From assembly GCA_021780225.1 (NCBI GenBank), contig JAJXZF010000030.1, positions 1-64,000 of the forward strand: a DNA stretch of 64,000 nucleotides, given 5' to 3'. The number at the start of each line of letters is the position of its first letter. Positions within the stretch are counted from its first letter, which is position 1. Shown piece after piece: positions 46,554 through 54,320 of the stretch. Source of the DNA: Deltaproteobacteria bacterium (lineage in GTDB: Bacteria; Desulfobacterota; Binatia; Binatales; Binataceae). Position numbers and translations under genes: made by a program. The notes beneath the pieces were generated by a model that had not been told where the DNA came from, did not search any database, and worked only from the letters and a program-made list of their open reading frames with translations.

Positions 46554-47030
46554 TCAGTCGCCAATCTCGCGATAACCGCCTCTGAAGAATAGAAGCGGTT
46601 TGCTTTCGGTGATTTCAGCTTGTTGAACTTCGCCCAAGTAGATCGTGTGATCGCCGCCATCATATGCCGCGTATAGCTTGCACTCAATATAGGCCAATGC
46701 GCCATTGAGGATTGGCGCGCCATTGGCCCCGACTCGGTACGCGACGCCTTCGAATTTATTGCCGCCGCTGACCGCGAATTTGCGCGAAAGCGATTCCTGG
46801 TCGGAGGCCAGGATATTAACCGTGAAGACGCGGCTTTCTTCGAAGGAACCGTAGCTTTCAGCCTTTTTGTCGACCGAAATCAGGCAGAGCGGCGGATCGA
46901 GCGAAACTGAAGAAAAGGCATTGGCCGTCAGCCCATGCATCTGGCCGTCTTTGTTGAGCGTGGTGATAACGGTTACGCCGGTGGCGAAATGGCCCATCAC
47001 CCGGCGCAATTCATTCCTGTCGATCGGCAT
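46554..47030 (-). CDS. Flavin reductase-like domain protein (first of two)
   Basis: A 158-residue FMN-binding flavin reductase of the HpaC/DIM6 family. FATGVTVITTLNKDGQMHGLTANAFSSVSLDPPL (about residues 15-49) is the flavin-binding signature, and GDHTIYLGEV marks the C-terminal strand. Such proteins supply reduced flavin to two-component monooxygenases; no monooxygenase is adjacent. The start has a GGGAG site. The neighbouring transposon (47095-48741) separates it from a second, distantly related flavin reductase gene. Confidence 0.9.
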   Translation of the reverse strand: MPIDRNELRRVMGHFATGVTVITTLNKDGQMHGLTANAFSSVSLDPPLCLISVDKKAESYGSFEESRVFTVNILASDQESLSRKFAVSGGNKFEGVAYRVGANGAPILNGALAYIECKLYAAYDGGDHTIYLGEVQQAEITESKPLLFFRGGYREIGD

Positions 47031-47177
47031 CGCACGACTCCCGCATCAGGTCGGCGCAGGATGCTAGCAGAGGCTTTCAGCGCGGGTCAAATTAGGGCAA
47101 GAATATACTTGACGGACCAAAGAAGGTCTGCTAAGCTTTTTCGGGGATGACGACGAATCAACAAAGCGAGGTTCGCT

Positions 47178-48035
47178 ATGAGCCTCGCTTACGGTGCGTT
47201 CCAGCACCTGTGCGGCAGCCTGTTTCTGAAGGCAGGCAGTAACGTGTCGATGCTAACTGCCTACTGCGATGAGAGCGGGACCGACGAAAAGAATCGGGTA
47301 GCGGTTGTTGCAGGTTATATAGGTCAGGTTTCGGAATGGCGCGAGTTTGAAAAACAATGGGTCCCAGTTTTAAAGAAGAGACCGTATCGCGTTTCGATGA
47401 TGCATCGCGCCGATTTGGAAACTTGGCACGGTGAATTCACGGAAGATAAGGGGTGGGACCCGAATCGTAGAAAGTCTTTTTTAAGAGAACTCCACCCGAT
47501 CATAAAATCGCGCACTAAGGTCGCGCTAGGTACGGCTGTCATCAAGAAGGATTGGGCGGAAGTAATGCCTTCTTGGCTGCGCCGCTTTTTTGGTGGTGTG
47601 TACGGCTGGTGCGCACACGAATGCCTAGTCGCATCGCGAGTCTGGTGCGAACGTCCAAATAGAGGCTACCGCCATCCGATAGAGTGGATATTTGAAAAAG
47701 GCGCGGTAGGTCAAGGTCAAGTAGCTGCGATGTTTACGGAGCTAGAGGCGCACCCAATCTACAGCAAAGAATATCGGATTGGGCCGTGGTCTTTCGCTTG
47801 TAAAAACGTAGTGCCGCTACAGGCTGCCGATACTCTTGCATATGAGATATTTAAGCAAGTTGAAAACCAAATCGTCGATGGTGGTGAACGCCCAGTTCGC
47901 TTCTCGACTAAAGACTTAATCCGTCCACAAGACGCGCCTTACTTGAAGTATTGGGATAAGGCCCGATTGGGCGAGTGGCTCAGCGAGAATATGCGAAGAG
48001 GGACCCTGGATAATATTAAGAAGGCTTGGGCGTGA
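47178..48035 (+). CDS. DUF3800-domain protein, transposon cargo
   Basis: A 285-residue protein (261 if ATG 47250 is used). The domain begins at YCDESGT, the acidic DESG signature of DUF3800, and carries further conserved acidic or His residues in MMHRADLE (about residue 75) and a C-terminal PLQAADTLAYEI motif. The pattern of spaced acidic residues suggests an RNase H-like nuclease fold; activity is inferred. The upstream start 47178 overlaps a short hairpin. A small gene starts 5 bp after its stop. Members are often seen on mobile elements. Confidence 0.85.
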   Translation: MSLAYGAFQHLCGSLFLKAGSNVSMLTAYCDESGTDEKNRVAVVAGYIGQVSEWREFEKQWVPVLKKRPYRVSMMHRADLETWHGEFTEDKGWDPNRRKSFLRELHPIIKSRTKVALGTAVIKKDWAEVMPSWLRRFFGGVYGWCAHECLVASRVWCERPNRGYRHPIEWIFEKGAVGQGQVAAMFTELEAHPIYSKEYRIGPWSFACKNVVPLQAADTLAYEIFKQVENQIVDGGERPVRFSTKDLIRPQDAPYLKYWDKARLGEWLSENMRRGTLDNIKKAWA

Positions 48036-48040
48036 GATTT

Positions 48041-48230
48041 ATGAAATCCCCAACAGTTCACGAATACGACGAAAGCCCCAAGGCGAAGTCGCGCTTCGAG
48101 AATGCTGTCAAAAAAATCCTAAACGTTTCGCGAGAGGAAATGGAACGTCGCGAGAAGGAATATCAAAAACAGCAAGCTTTAAAGCCCAAGCGCGGGCCGA
48201 AGCCTAAGACTTCCGCGAATCTTCTCCGCA
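48041..48230 (+). CDS. Small charged protein cotranscribed with DUF3800 gene, 3' end fused to transposon debris
   Basis: From ATG 48041, 5 bp after the DUF3800 stop, about 60 residues of strongly charged helical protein are read (SPTVHEYDESPKAKSRFENA, then SREEMERREKEYQKQQ and a basic PKRGPKPK tail). The open frame continues to 48712, but the remaining codons are antisense to the transposase remnant, so the original 3' end was lost at about 48215-48235. The pairing with DUF3800 suggests a partner or antitoxin-like regulator; this is inference. Confidence 0.55.
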
Positions 48231-48691
48231 CGCTTGCTGCGATGCATGTTGCGGGACTTGCCGCCGATCATGCTTTCATCTACTTCAACGTGACCGGACA
48301 GCTTGCCGCCCTTTTCGTCCTGCATAGCCAAACGGATGCGATGGAGCATGAACCAGGCGGTCTTCTGAGTAACGCCAAGAGCGCGATGGAGTTCCCAAGA
48401 ACTAATCCCGTTCTTGTCATTGACGATCATCCAGACGGCAGGAAGCCACTTATCCAGACCGAGCGGGCTTTCCTCAAAGATAGTCCCAGTCTTGAGACTG
48501 AACTTTGGGCTTTCGTGCTTGGCGTAACACTTCCAAACGCGGGCTTTCTCCAGATACTTCACATGCCCAGAGCCGCAGCGCGGACAAACTACTTCGCCGT
48601 CTGGCCAGCGCAATTCGACCATGAATTTGTGGCAGTTCTCGTAATTCTGAAAGAAGGAGACGGCCTGAATCAGAGCGCTTCCAAGTTCCAT
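48179..48691 (-). pseudogene. Truncated IS1595-family transposase
   Basis: A 170-residue frame: zinc ribbon (VVCPRCGSG ... VWKCYAKHE, about residues 35-62), the FEESPLGLDKWL helix, then the start of the DDE-like ISXO2 catalytic domain (HVEVDESMIGGK, first catalytic Asp). After KRAEKI, at about 48235, the sequence ceases to resemble a transposase and stops at 48179. The remaining acidic residues of the catalytic domain are gone, so the protein is inactive. It belongs to the transposon bounded at 47095 and 48741. Confidence 0.85.
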
Positions 48692-48766
48692 AACTTAGAG
48701 AGTAGCAACTGAGATTTGGTCTGTCAAGTATATTTACGCCCAAATTAGCGTTCACGGTCAAACCCG

Positions 48767-49279
48767 TCACCATCCGGTGCGGTCGCGCGGCAGAACTTCT
48801 TTTCCGCCCAGATAGACGTAATCCAGATCAAGCGAGGTCAGGGGCCGCTCCGGTTTTCCGATTCGCACGCCAACCGGCGCGCCGACGAAAATCGTATGGT
48901 CGCCGGCGACCATCTGCGAATGCACCCGCGCTTCGATCGAGACCATCGCCAGCTCCAGCCACGGCATCTTGAGGTTTGGCGAAAGCACGTGCGGAATTTG
49001 CTCCAGATTGTCGGGCCGGCGCGCCGCGGCCGAATAGAAATAGTCCTCCAATTCCCTGCCGTGGGCGCCCACGACGTTCAGCGCGAACGCGCCCGCCCGC
49101 GCGATCATCCCGTTGGAAAAATGGCGATTATCCACCGCCGCCGTGAACAATGGCGGCTCCCCCGAGACCTGCGCCACCCACGACGACGACATGCCGTGGC
49201 GATGCGCGCCGCCGGCGACCGTCAACACGTAGATGCCGGTGGTCAGGCTGGCCAGCGCTCGCGCCAGATTCGAATCCAT
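48767..49279 (-). CDS. Flavin reductase-like domain protein (second of two)
   Basis: A 170-residue FMN-binding split-barrel protein of the flavin reductase/DIM6 type. LTTGIYVLTVAGGAHRHGMSSSWVAQVSGEPPL (about residues 12-44) and AGDHTIFVG near residue 127 are the family motifs. It is a divergent paralogue of the gene at 46554. The right end of the IS1595-type transposon lies only about 20 bp from its stop codon, so the insertion fell between the two reductase genes without damaging either. Confidence 0.88.
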   Translation of the reverse strand: MDSNLARALASLTTGIYVLTVAGGAHRHGMSSSWVAQVSGEPPLFTAAVDNRHFSNGMIARAGAFALNVVGAHGRELEDYFYSAAARRPDNLEQIPHVLSPNLKMPWLELAMVSIEARVHSQMVAGDHTIFVGAPVGVRIGKPERPLTSLDLDYVYLGGKEVLPRDRTGW

Positions 49280-49391
49280 CCAGAACGTCCCCTTTCGATC
49301 TAATTGCCGCTATCGGGAAGCCTGTTGGCAATTGACGGACGATCCAAGGCTTAACACAATATGACAGCCGAAACAGGGGCGGAGCGGACAG

Positions 49392-50183
49392 ATGCGCGGA
49401 GCGCGAGCGGCGATCGGAGCGATAACGGGTTTCCTGGCGTTGGCGGGATTGGCTGTGGCGGGCGACCTTCCGCCGCCGCCCGCGGCGCATGCATCGGGCG
49501 TCGCGGCGTCGCTGGTTGCCCTGCCGAACGTTCCGGCCGCGTCGGGCGACGCACGTCCGACGCCCGCGCTCGCCGCGCCGGCCGGCGCGATCTACAATTC
49601 GGCCGCGAGCGCGCCAAAGGTGAATTTGGCGGTGCTGACGCCGCCGCATCCCGCCGTCGCCGCGTCATCCACGCCAGCCGCCGGCGGGGCCGTGCCCGGG
49701 ATGCGCCTGTTTCTCGACGATCCGTCGTCCGCGACGCGCAATCCGATCAACTGGACCGTGCACGCCTGGAAGTCCCGCCATCTGCTGGAAGTTTACTATC
49801 GCGGTTATCTCTACCGGAGCTATCACGCGGTCTTCGGACGCAGCCGCTATGGCGGTCCGAAGGAATACGAAGGCGACCGGCGCACGCCGGAAGGCGATTA
49901 TCTGATTGTGTCGAAACGCCGCAGCTTGCGCTTTCGATGGTTCATGAAGATCAATTATCCGAACGAGCAGGATCGCGCGGAATACGACCACATGCGCGCC
50001 GACGGCGATCTGCCGCGCGGCGTTCGCGAAGGCGGCAGCGTCGGCATCCACGGCACCGACAATCCGATTCTCAACGAGGGCGACGTCGATTGGACCACCG
50101 GATGCATCTCGGTGGACAACGCCGATATCCGCGAGCTCGAAAGCCTTCTGCCGGTCGGCACGCTCGTGATAATCAAGCCTTGA
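49392..50183 (+). CDS. L,D-transpeptidase (YkuD domain)
   Basis: A 263-residue exported protein. A signal peptide (about residues 5-24) precedes an Ala/Pro-rich linker to about residue 95. The YkuD domain has the catalytic motif spread over VGIHGTDNP (near residue 218) and DWTTGCISVDNADI (nucleophile Cys near 237). It forms 3-3 peptidoglycan cross-links or attaches proteins to the wall. It is divergent from the flavin reductase gene. Confidence 0.9.
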   Translation: MRGARAAIGAITGFLALAGLAVAGDLPPPPAAHASGVAASLVALPNVPAASGDARPTPALAAPAGAIYNSAASAPKVNLAVLTPPHPAVAASSTPAAGGAVPGMRLFLDDPSSATRNPINWTVHAWKSRHLLEVYYRGYLYRSYHAVFGRSRYGGPKEYEGDRRTPEGDYLIVSKRRSLRFRWFMKINYPNEQDRAEYDHMRADGDLPRGVREGGSVGIHGTDNPILNEGDVDWTTGCISVDNADIRELESLLPVGTLVIIKP

Positions 50184-50272
50184 AACAGCCGCCGCGCCTC
50201 TGAAGCTGAATACCGCGGGCGGCAATCCCCGGCGCGTCCGGACAGGGCGCGCCGCGCTGGAAGGAGCACGCA

Positions 50273-51454
50273 ATGGAAGCGCCGGCGGGCGAATTCAATT
50301 TCACCAAACTGGAACGCGTGGTTTTCGGTCCGGGCAAAATCGCAACGCTCGGCCGCGAGCTCGAGCGCCGCGGCTTGCAGCGCGCCGTAATCGCGACCGG
50401 CAAGTCGCTGGGCAAATCGAAGCTGCTCGAGCGCGTGACCGGCGCGCTCGGCAACCGCTGCGCCGCGGTTTACAAGGGCTGCGCCCAGCACGTTCCAGCG
50501 GCGACCGTGCGCGAGCTGGCGGCGGAGATGCGCCGCGTGGACGCCGACGCGGTGATCAGCTTCGGCGGCGGCAGCCCGATCGACACCGCCAAAGTCGCCG
50601 CGGCTTCGATTCTGAGCGGCGGCGACGCCACCTCCGCCGCGCGCGGACTGGAATTTTCCGGCGGAATCGGCGGCGACGGCCGCGACCTAATCCATTTCGC
50701 CGTGCCGACCACGCTCTCGGCCGGCGAATACACCCCCGTCGGCGGCGTGACGGACGAGCCGAGCCGGGTCAAAAACGGCGTAATCGACGCGCGCCTGCAA
50801 CCGCGCGTGGTGCTCAACGATCCCGAACTCACGGTCGAAACGCCGGATTGGCTCTGGGTCGCCACCGGGATGCGCGCCTTCGATCACGCGGTCGAAGCGG
50901 CCTACTCGATTCGCCATCAGATGCTGACCGACGCGCTCGCCGCCAAGTCGATCGCGCTGCTGGTCGAGCATCTGCCGGCCTCGATCAAGACCAAAGGCGC
51001 GGAATCGGTGGCGCATCGCGGAAACTGCCAGATGGCGGCGTGGTTTTCGATTTTCGGCGGGATGAACACGCGCTTCGGCGTCTCGCACGCGCTCGGCCAT
51101 CAGATCGGCCCCAAGTGGGACGTTCCGCACGGCGTAACGTCGTGCATCACGATGCCGCACGTGATGCGCTTCATGGCGGGCATCGCGCCGGAGCGTTTCG
51201 CGCCGATCGCCGAGGGGTTGAGCGTCGAATTCGATGCGGCGAATCCGCGTCCGGGCGCGCTCGCATGCGCCGAGCGGGTCGAAAAGTTCATCCGCCAGTT
51301 CGACGTTCCGCACTCGCTGCACGAGGCCGGCGTGAAACGCCACGAGCTGGCCGAAATCGCCGACACGGTGCTGCACGAAGTCGAGCATTCGAAGGTGGTC
51401 GATCGGCCGGTCAATCGCGAGGAGATCGTCTCGTTGCTGGAAATGGCCTACTGA
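50273..51454 (+). CDS. Iron-containing alcohol dehydrogenase
   Basis: A 393-residue group III Fe-dependent dehydrogenase. The NAD-binding SFGGGSPIDTAK (about residues 97-108) and the metal site TGMRAFDHAVEA, then the HALGHQIG His motif (about 273-280), identify the family. The N-terminal FNFTKLERVVFGPG is typical of maleylacetate reductase/lactaldehyde dehydrogenase-like subgroups. The substrate cannot be decided. The gene ends 22 bp before the duplicated phosphatase fragment that marks the left edge of the nuclease island. Confidence 0.9.
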   Translation: MEAPAGEFNFTKLERVVFGPGKIATLGRELERRGLQRAVIATGKSLGKSKLLERVTGALGNRCAAVYKGCAQHVPAATVRELAAEMRRVDADAVISFGGGSPIDTAKVAAASILSGGDATSAARGLEFSGGIGGDGRDLIHFAVPTTLSAGEYTPVGGVTDEPSRVKNGVIDARLQPRVVLNDPELTVETPDWLWVATGMRAFDHAVEAAYSIRHQMLTDALAAKSIALLVEHLPASIKTKGAESVAHRGNCQMAAWFSIFGGMNTRFGVSHALGHQIGPKWDVPHGVTSCITMPHVMRFMAGIAPERFAPIAEGLSVEFDAANPRPGALACAERVEKFIRQFDVPHSLHEAGVKRHELAEIADTVLHEVEHSKVVDRPVNREEIVSLLEMAY

Positions 51455-51476
51455 TTCGGATTTGGGGATCGCCGCC

Positions 51477-51514
51477 GCTCAGCGGTTGTACACGCCGGCG
51501 GCGGCGACCCTGCC
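51477..51514. repeat. Duplicated 3' fragment of the dual-specificity phosphatase gene (left copy)
   Basis: 21 bp (51477-51497) are identical to 52736-52756, where they encode the last codons and stop of the phosphatase on the minus strand. The match continues on both sides with small gaps (GCCGCCG on one side, GCGGCGGCGA on the other). The two copies bracket the 1.26-kb nuclease pair in direct orientation. Confidence 0.8.
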
Positions 51515-51627
51515 AAACCGCGCCGAAAGGATCGGTCGGCGAGCGCCCAACCCTTGCTCCGCAACACCGCCGTTTGACTCCACCGACTCCGTTCAGAACG
51601 GAATGTCACTTGTTCCGAGATCCTCCT

Positions 51628-52140
51628 ATGGACCACTACCCCGATCTTCTACTTCCACAATCGACTGAGCGGATAATGTTGCCTTCCGGGCTTGAAGTGG
51701 ACGTGCCCAAGACCCCGGCTGTCTTTCGCCAATGGATCAGCCCGCTTCCGTCCGATACCTGCAATAAAAAGCCAATTTTAGAATTTAATGGTGAAATGAC
51801 ATTCGCGGAGCTTGCCATCCTGCGTATTTTTGAGCGCGACGGTTGGGAAGGCCGCTGGATTGACAGTTTCGGCAACAAGTATCGGATCGGCTATTGGGGC
51901 GGGAACACTACGAAAGATTTGCCGGCCCGGCAGACAGCGATTCCCTCATGGGATTCGATTCGAGCATTAACGAGCCGCAGGAGCGGATGTTTTGACGTAT
52001 TCTGCTGGCGCGATAGCTCCGTCATTTTCGCGGAGGCCAAGTGGAGGGCGCATGACACGATCCGGCGATCTCAGCGGCAATGGCTTGAAAACGCGCTCGA
52101 TGCGGGTATTCCGCTGAACTCATTGTTGATTGTCGAGTGA
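51628..52140 (+). CDS. PD-(D/E)XK-type nuclease-like protein
   Basis: A 170-residue protein of unknown family with a credible nuclease core: Glu61 in a helix, Asp123 in CFDVFCW, then FAEAK with Glu136 and Lys138, and RSQRQWLENAL supplying a Gln-x-x-Trp helix as in VRR-NUC and Hjc-like folds. It is more AT-rich than neighbours. A TGA at 52138-52140 ends it, but the same frame stays open afterwards into the HNH gene. It may act in defence or in mobility of the island. The frame extends upstream of 51628 into unrelated sequence; ATG 51628 has a TCCTCC-type context but no good ribosome site. Confidence 0.6.
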   Translation: MDHYPDLLLPQSTERIMLPSGLEVDVPKTPAVFRQWISPLPSDTCNKKPILEFNGEMTFAELAILRIFERDGWEGRWIDSFGNKYRIGYWGGNTTKDLPARQTAIPSWDSIRALTSRRSGCFDVFCWRDSSVIFAEAKWRAHDTIRRSQRQWLENALDAGIPLNSLLIVE

Positions 52141-52191
52141 GGCTTCGATAATTCACGCGCCGGCAAGTCGCGGCCGCCGCTACCGAAGAAA

Positions 52192-52662
52192 TTGCAGTTA
52201 TCAGTATTCCGCCGCGACGGCTGGATGTGCCGCTGGTGCAATCGGCCCGTAATCTTCGCTCCGGTGATGAAATATCTGGAGCGCGAACTCAGAAATTCAG
52301 GCCGCGTCGAGCCGCTTTCCTACTATCAAGCGCATTGGACTCGCGACGGCGCCCCGCTACTGGATGAATTGGGCGCGGTTATCGACCATATCGAGGCCTT
52401 TTCCGCGGGCGGCGCGCACAGCATGGAAAACTTCGCGACGGCCTGCAACAAATGCAACGGTCAAAAAAGCGCGATGCCGATAGCGGAATGGAATAAGCGT
52501 TTTCAACGCAAACCCGTCAAGGGCAAAAACGGCGAGCCACAACACTGGGATGGCCTGTCAACGTTGTTTTTTCTATTCGCCGAACGTGATCGTAATGGAT
52601 TGACCGCTTGGGAAAGAGACTGGCTCAAAGCTCTCGGCGGAATGCGCGCCGATCGGTCCTAA
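52192..52662 (+). CDS. HNH endonuclease
   Basis: A 156-residue HNH nuclease. The zinc-knuckle cysteines are CRWC (residues 13-16) and CNKC (85-88), with the HNH core AVIDHIEAF (DH at 65-66) and HSMEN then N. The first possible start is TTG at 52192. Codons upstream (down to the TGA at 52138) still look like family sequence (RPPLPKK before the LQLSVFRRDGW), so the true N-terminus may begin without a standard start or by readthrough from the preceding nuclease frame. Low-GC, part of the island flanked by the duplicated phosphatase end. Confidence 0.85.
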   Translation: MQLSVFRRDGWMCRWCNRPVIFAPVMKYLERELRNSGRVEPLSYYQAHWTRDGAPLLDELGAVIDHIEAFSAGGAHSMENFATACNKCNGQKSAMPIAEWNKRFQRKPVKGKNGEPQHWDGLSTLFFLFAERDRNGLTAWERDWLKALGGMRADRS

Positions 52663-52735
52663 GCCGCTTTCTTCGATGTCCTAAGTTTTGTGCGACTCCG
52701 CGTATGTTCCCCGGCTGAGTGGTCGCGCCGCCGCG

Positions 52736-52756
52736 GCTCAGCGGTTGTACACGCCG
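52736..52756. repeat. Right copy of the 21-bp island-flanking direct repeat
   Basis: Identical to 51477-51497 and lying over the stop codon region of the phosphatase gene (the gene ends at 52738). The retained copy is functional coding sequence; the distant left copy is not. Confidence 0.8.
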
Positions 52757-53121
52757 AGCCAGCGGCGGCGATCCTCGATTATCGGGCGCCGCCGCTTGAG
52801 CAGCGCGTAGGCGTCGTCGAGCGACATCCCGCGCCGGCGCGTCAGGAACCACGCCACCGTCAGCGGCGCGCGCTCGCAGCCTTCTTCGCAATGCACCAGC
52901 ACGCGCAGCCCCAGCCCGAGCGCCGCATCGATCAGCGCCGCCGTGCTGTCGAGCGTGGCGCGGCCGTTGCGCAAAAACGGCAGCATCACGGCATGGGGCG
53001 GCTCGCCGTCGAAACGCTCCGGCAGCACCGAGATAATCATGCCAGCGAAACGCGCCGCGTCCTGCAAATCGCCGACGAAAAGATTTTCGATAATTTCGCT
53101 TGCGCCCCAGACCCGCGCCAT
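52738..53121 (-). CDS. Dual-specificity protein phosphatase-like
   Basis: A 127-residue phosphatase with the CX5R active site in VLVHCEEGCERAP (Cys near residue 77, Arg near 83) and LPFLRNG as the loop with the usual Asp region altered. The C-terminal helix DDAYALLKRRRP matches eukaryote-like dual-specificity phosphatases found in bacteria. Its 3' end is duplicated 1.26 kb away at 51477 and its 5' end (including the start codon) is duplicated at 53277, so both ends border insertions. Confidence 0.88.
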   Translation of the reverse strand: MARVWGASEIIENLFVGDLQDAARFAGMIISVLPERFDGEPPHAVMLPFLRNGRATLDSTAALIDAALGLGLRVLVHCEEGCERAPLTVAWFLTRRRGMSLDDAYALLKRRRPIIEDRRRWLGVYNR

Positions 53122-53141
53122 CCGCAGCCTCCGCGCCGCGC
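53112..53141. repeat. 30-bp direct repeat flanking MITE copy 2 (left)
   Basis: Identical to 53277-53306. It covers the phosphatase start codon (complement at 53119-53121) and the bases upstream. Together with the right copy it brackets the truncated MITE-like element. Confidence 0.85.
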
Positions 53142-53143
53142 TA

Positions 53144-53284
53144 GTGTGGCGTCCCTTGAATAAGTTTGCTTTCCGCGTCTATCTTGCGCTCCGCGTGGAT
53201 GCCCGGATCAAGTCCGGGCATGACCAGCGTTGTTCGTCATTGCCGGGCCCGGTCCCGGCAAGCCATCCCTGGCCGCCCCGCGCC
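53144..53284 (+). repeat. MITE-like element, copy 2 (right end missing)
   Basis: The left end GTGTGGCGTCCC preceded by TA and both internal hairpins match copy 1, but similarity stops after CCCCGCGCC at about 53284; the right inverted repeat is gone. The break coincides with the start of the duplicated 30-bp flank (53277-53306). It inserted just upstream of the phosphatase start codon and may affect its expression. Confidence 0.75.
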
Positions 53285-53306
53285 ATCCGCAGCCTCCGCG
53301 CCGCGC
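53277..53306. repeat. 30-bp direct repeat flanking MITE copy 2 (right)
   Basis: Second copy of 53112-53141. Its first bases (CCCGCGCC) belong to both the repeat element and the duplicated flank, suggesting that microhomology guided the recombination that removed the element's right end. Confidence 0.8.
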
Positions 53307-53318
53307 GATTCTAGCACG

Positions 53319-53826
53319 TCAGGCGTCGGGTTCGCCGTCGAAGTAGCCGACCTTCGCGCCGATGCGGAAAACTCCCTCGAAGGTGCGGCGCGTCTTGTCT
53401 CCGCCCGGCGCCGACCCGGCCATCACGCCGACTTTTCCCGAATCCGCGTAGTAAGGAGACTTCGGGTTCGATCATGGTCGAGAGGCACAGATAGACGAGC
53501 GGCGCGTCCGCCGTGTTCGCCAGCCGATGCGCGTGGGCGGCGCCCGCCGGCAGCGCGATAAAATCGCCGCGCCCGACCGCGAATTGCGCATCGCCGAGCG
53601 TGAGCGTTCCGGCGCCGTCGAGGATATAGATCGCTTCCTCGTTGGCGCTGTGGAAATGGCGCGGAAAGGCCGAAGCGCCGGGCGGAACTTCGTACAGGCT
53701 CGCGCCGAGCATCCGCGCGCCCGCCGCCGCGCCGAGCTGCTTGCGGCGAAAACGGAAGGCGCCGGTCGCGGGCGCTTCGACCCAGCCGAGGTCGGCCTGA
53801 TTGACGATCGCGCGGTGGCGGTTCAT
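53319..53826 (-). pseudogene. Cupin-domain protein with a single-base frameshift
   Basis: A single-domain cupin. From ATG 53826 the frame reads the jellyroll with GASAFPRHFHSANEEAIYILDG (metal-binding His/Glu motif 1, about residues 50-71) and AAHAHRLANT (motif 2). After STMIEPEVS the annotated frame loses similarity, whereas another frame continues YYADSGKVGVMAG ... TFEGVFRIGAKVGYFDGEPDA and stops at 53319. One extra A at about 53453 explains the shift. It may be a sequencing error or a real mutation; the full protein would be about 168 residues. Confidence 0.8.
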
Positions 53827-54005
53827 CGGGGCGCTCCTTCGTCAATAGTTGTAATCAAGATATATCTATTTAAATCAAGATAAATCAAGTATTAGAATAT
53901 GGCGCCGCCATTCGCGCGCACAATCGCTATGCTCAGGCGGCGCGGCTGGCGCGCTATGTAAACGCGCGCGGCGGCTTCACTCCCGGTGTTTGCGAGGTTC
54001 ACGCG

Positions 54006-54320
54006 ATGGCGCAATTCAAACGGACTATGAGCGCGGCCGTGCTGGCCGCCGGCCTGGCTTTCGGCATCCCGGCGCGCGCCCAGGCGCCGGGCGCGGCGGG
54101 CGCGTCCACTGCTGGCTCGATGCAATCGAAGCGGGCGCAGGTCGAAGCCGAACTCGAGGCGAATCCCTCGCTGGTCGACGATCCCAAATATCTCGCGGCC
54201 CATCCGCGGCTGGCCCGGATGCTGGAACGGCATCCCGAGGCCAAAGGGAAAATCAAAAAAGATCCGAAGAGGTTTTTCGAGACGATGAACCGCCGGCGGC
54301 GTCTTTTCGGCGGGATGTGA
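54006..54320 (+). CDS. Small exported protein of unknown function
   Basis: A 104-residue protein with a signal peptide (cleaved after about residue 25, ARAQA). The mature part is a charged helical segment (RAQVEAELEANPSLVDDPKYLAAHPRLARMLERHPEAKGK) with a motif of spaced prolines (NPSL, HPRL, HPEA) and a basic tail. Similar short proteins occur singly in many soil proteobacteria without known function. It precedes the palindromic repeat region at 54356. Confidence 0.65.
   Translation: MAQFKRTMSAAVLAAGLAFGIPARAQAPGAAGASTAGSMQSKRAQVEAELEANPSLVDDPKYLAAHPRLARMLERHPEAKGKIKKDPKRFFETMNRRRRLFGGM

Larger units (their letters stand above)
47095..48741. mobile_element. Non-autonomous IS1595-type transposon with cargo
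   Basis: Terminal inverted repeats of 27 bp (47095-47121 and 48715-48741, 23 of 27 matching; GGGC ... ATATACTTGAC core) bound 1647 bp, and the hexamer AAATTA is repeated directly outside both ends (47089-47094, 48742-48747). Inside, the transposase gene (minus) keeps only its N-terminal half, while the rest is occupied by a DUF3800 gene and a small partner gene on the other strand. The element is more AT-rich than the surroundings. It could be moved only in trans. IS1595 usually makes 8-bp duplications, so the 6-bp repeat is slightly atypical. Confidence 0.8.

Noticed and set aside
46554-49279. The two flavin reductase genes as direct duplications created by the transposon
   Set aside because: The proteins are too divergent to be a recent duplication, and the element has its own inverted ends and AAATTA flanks.
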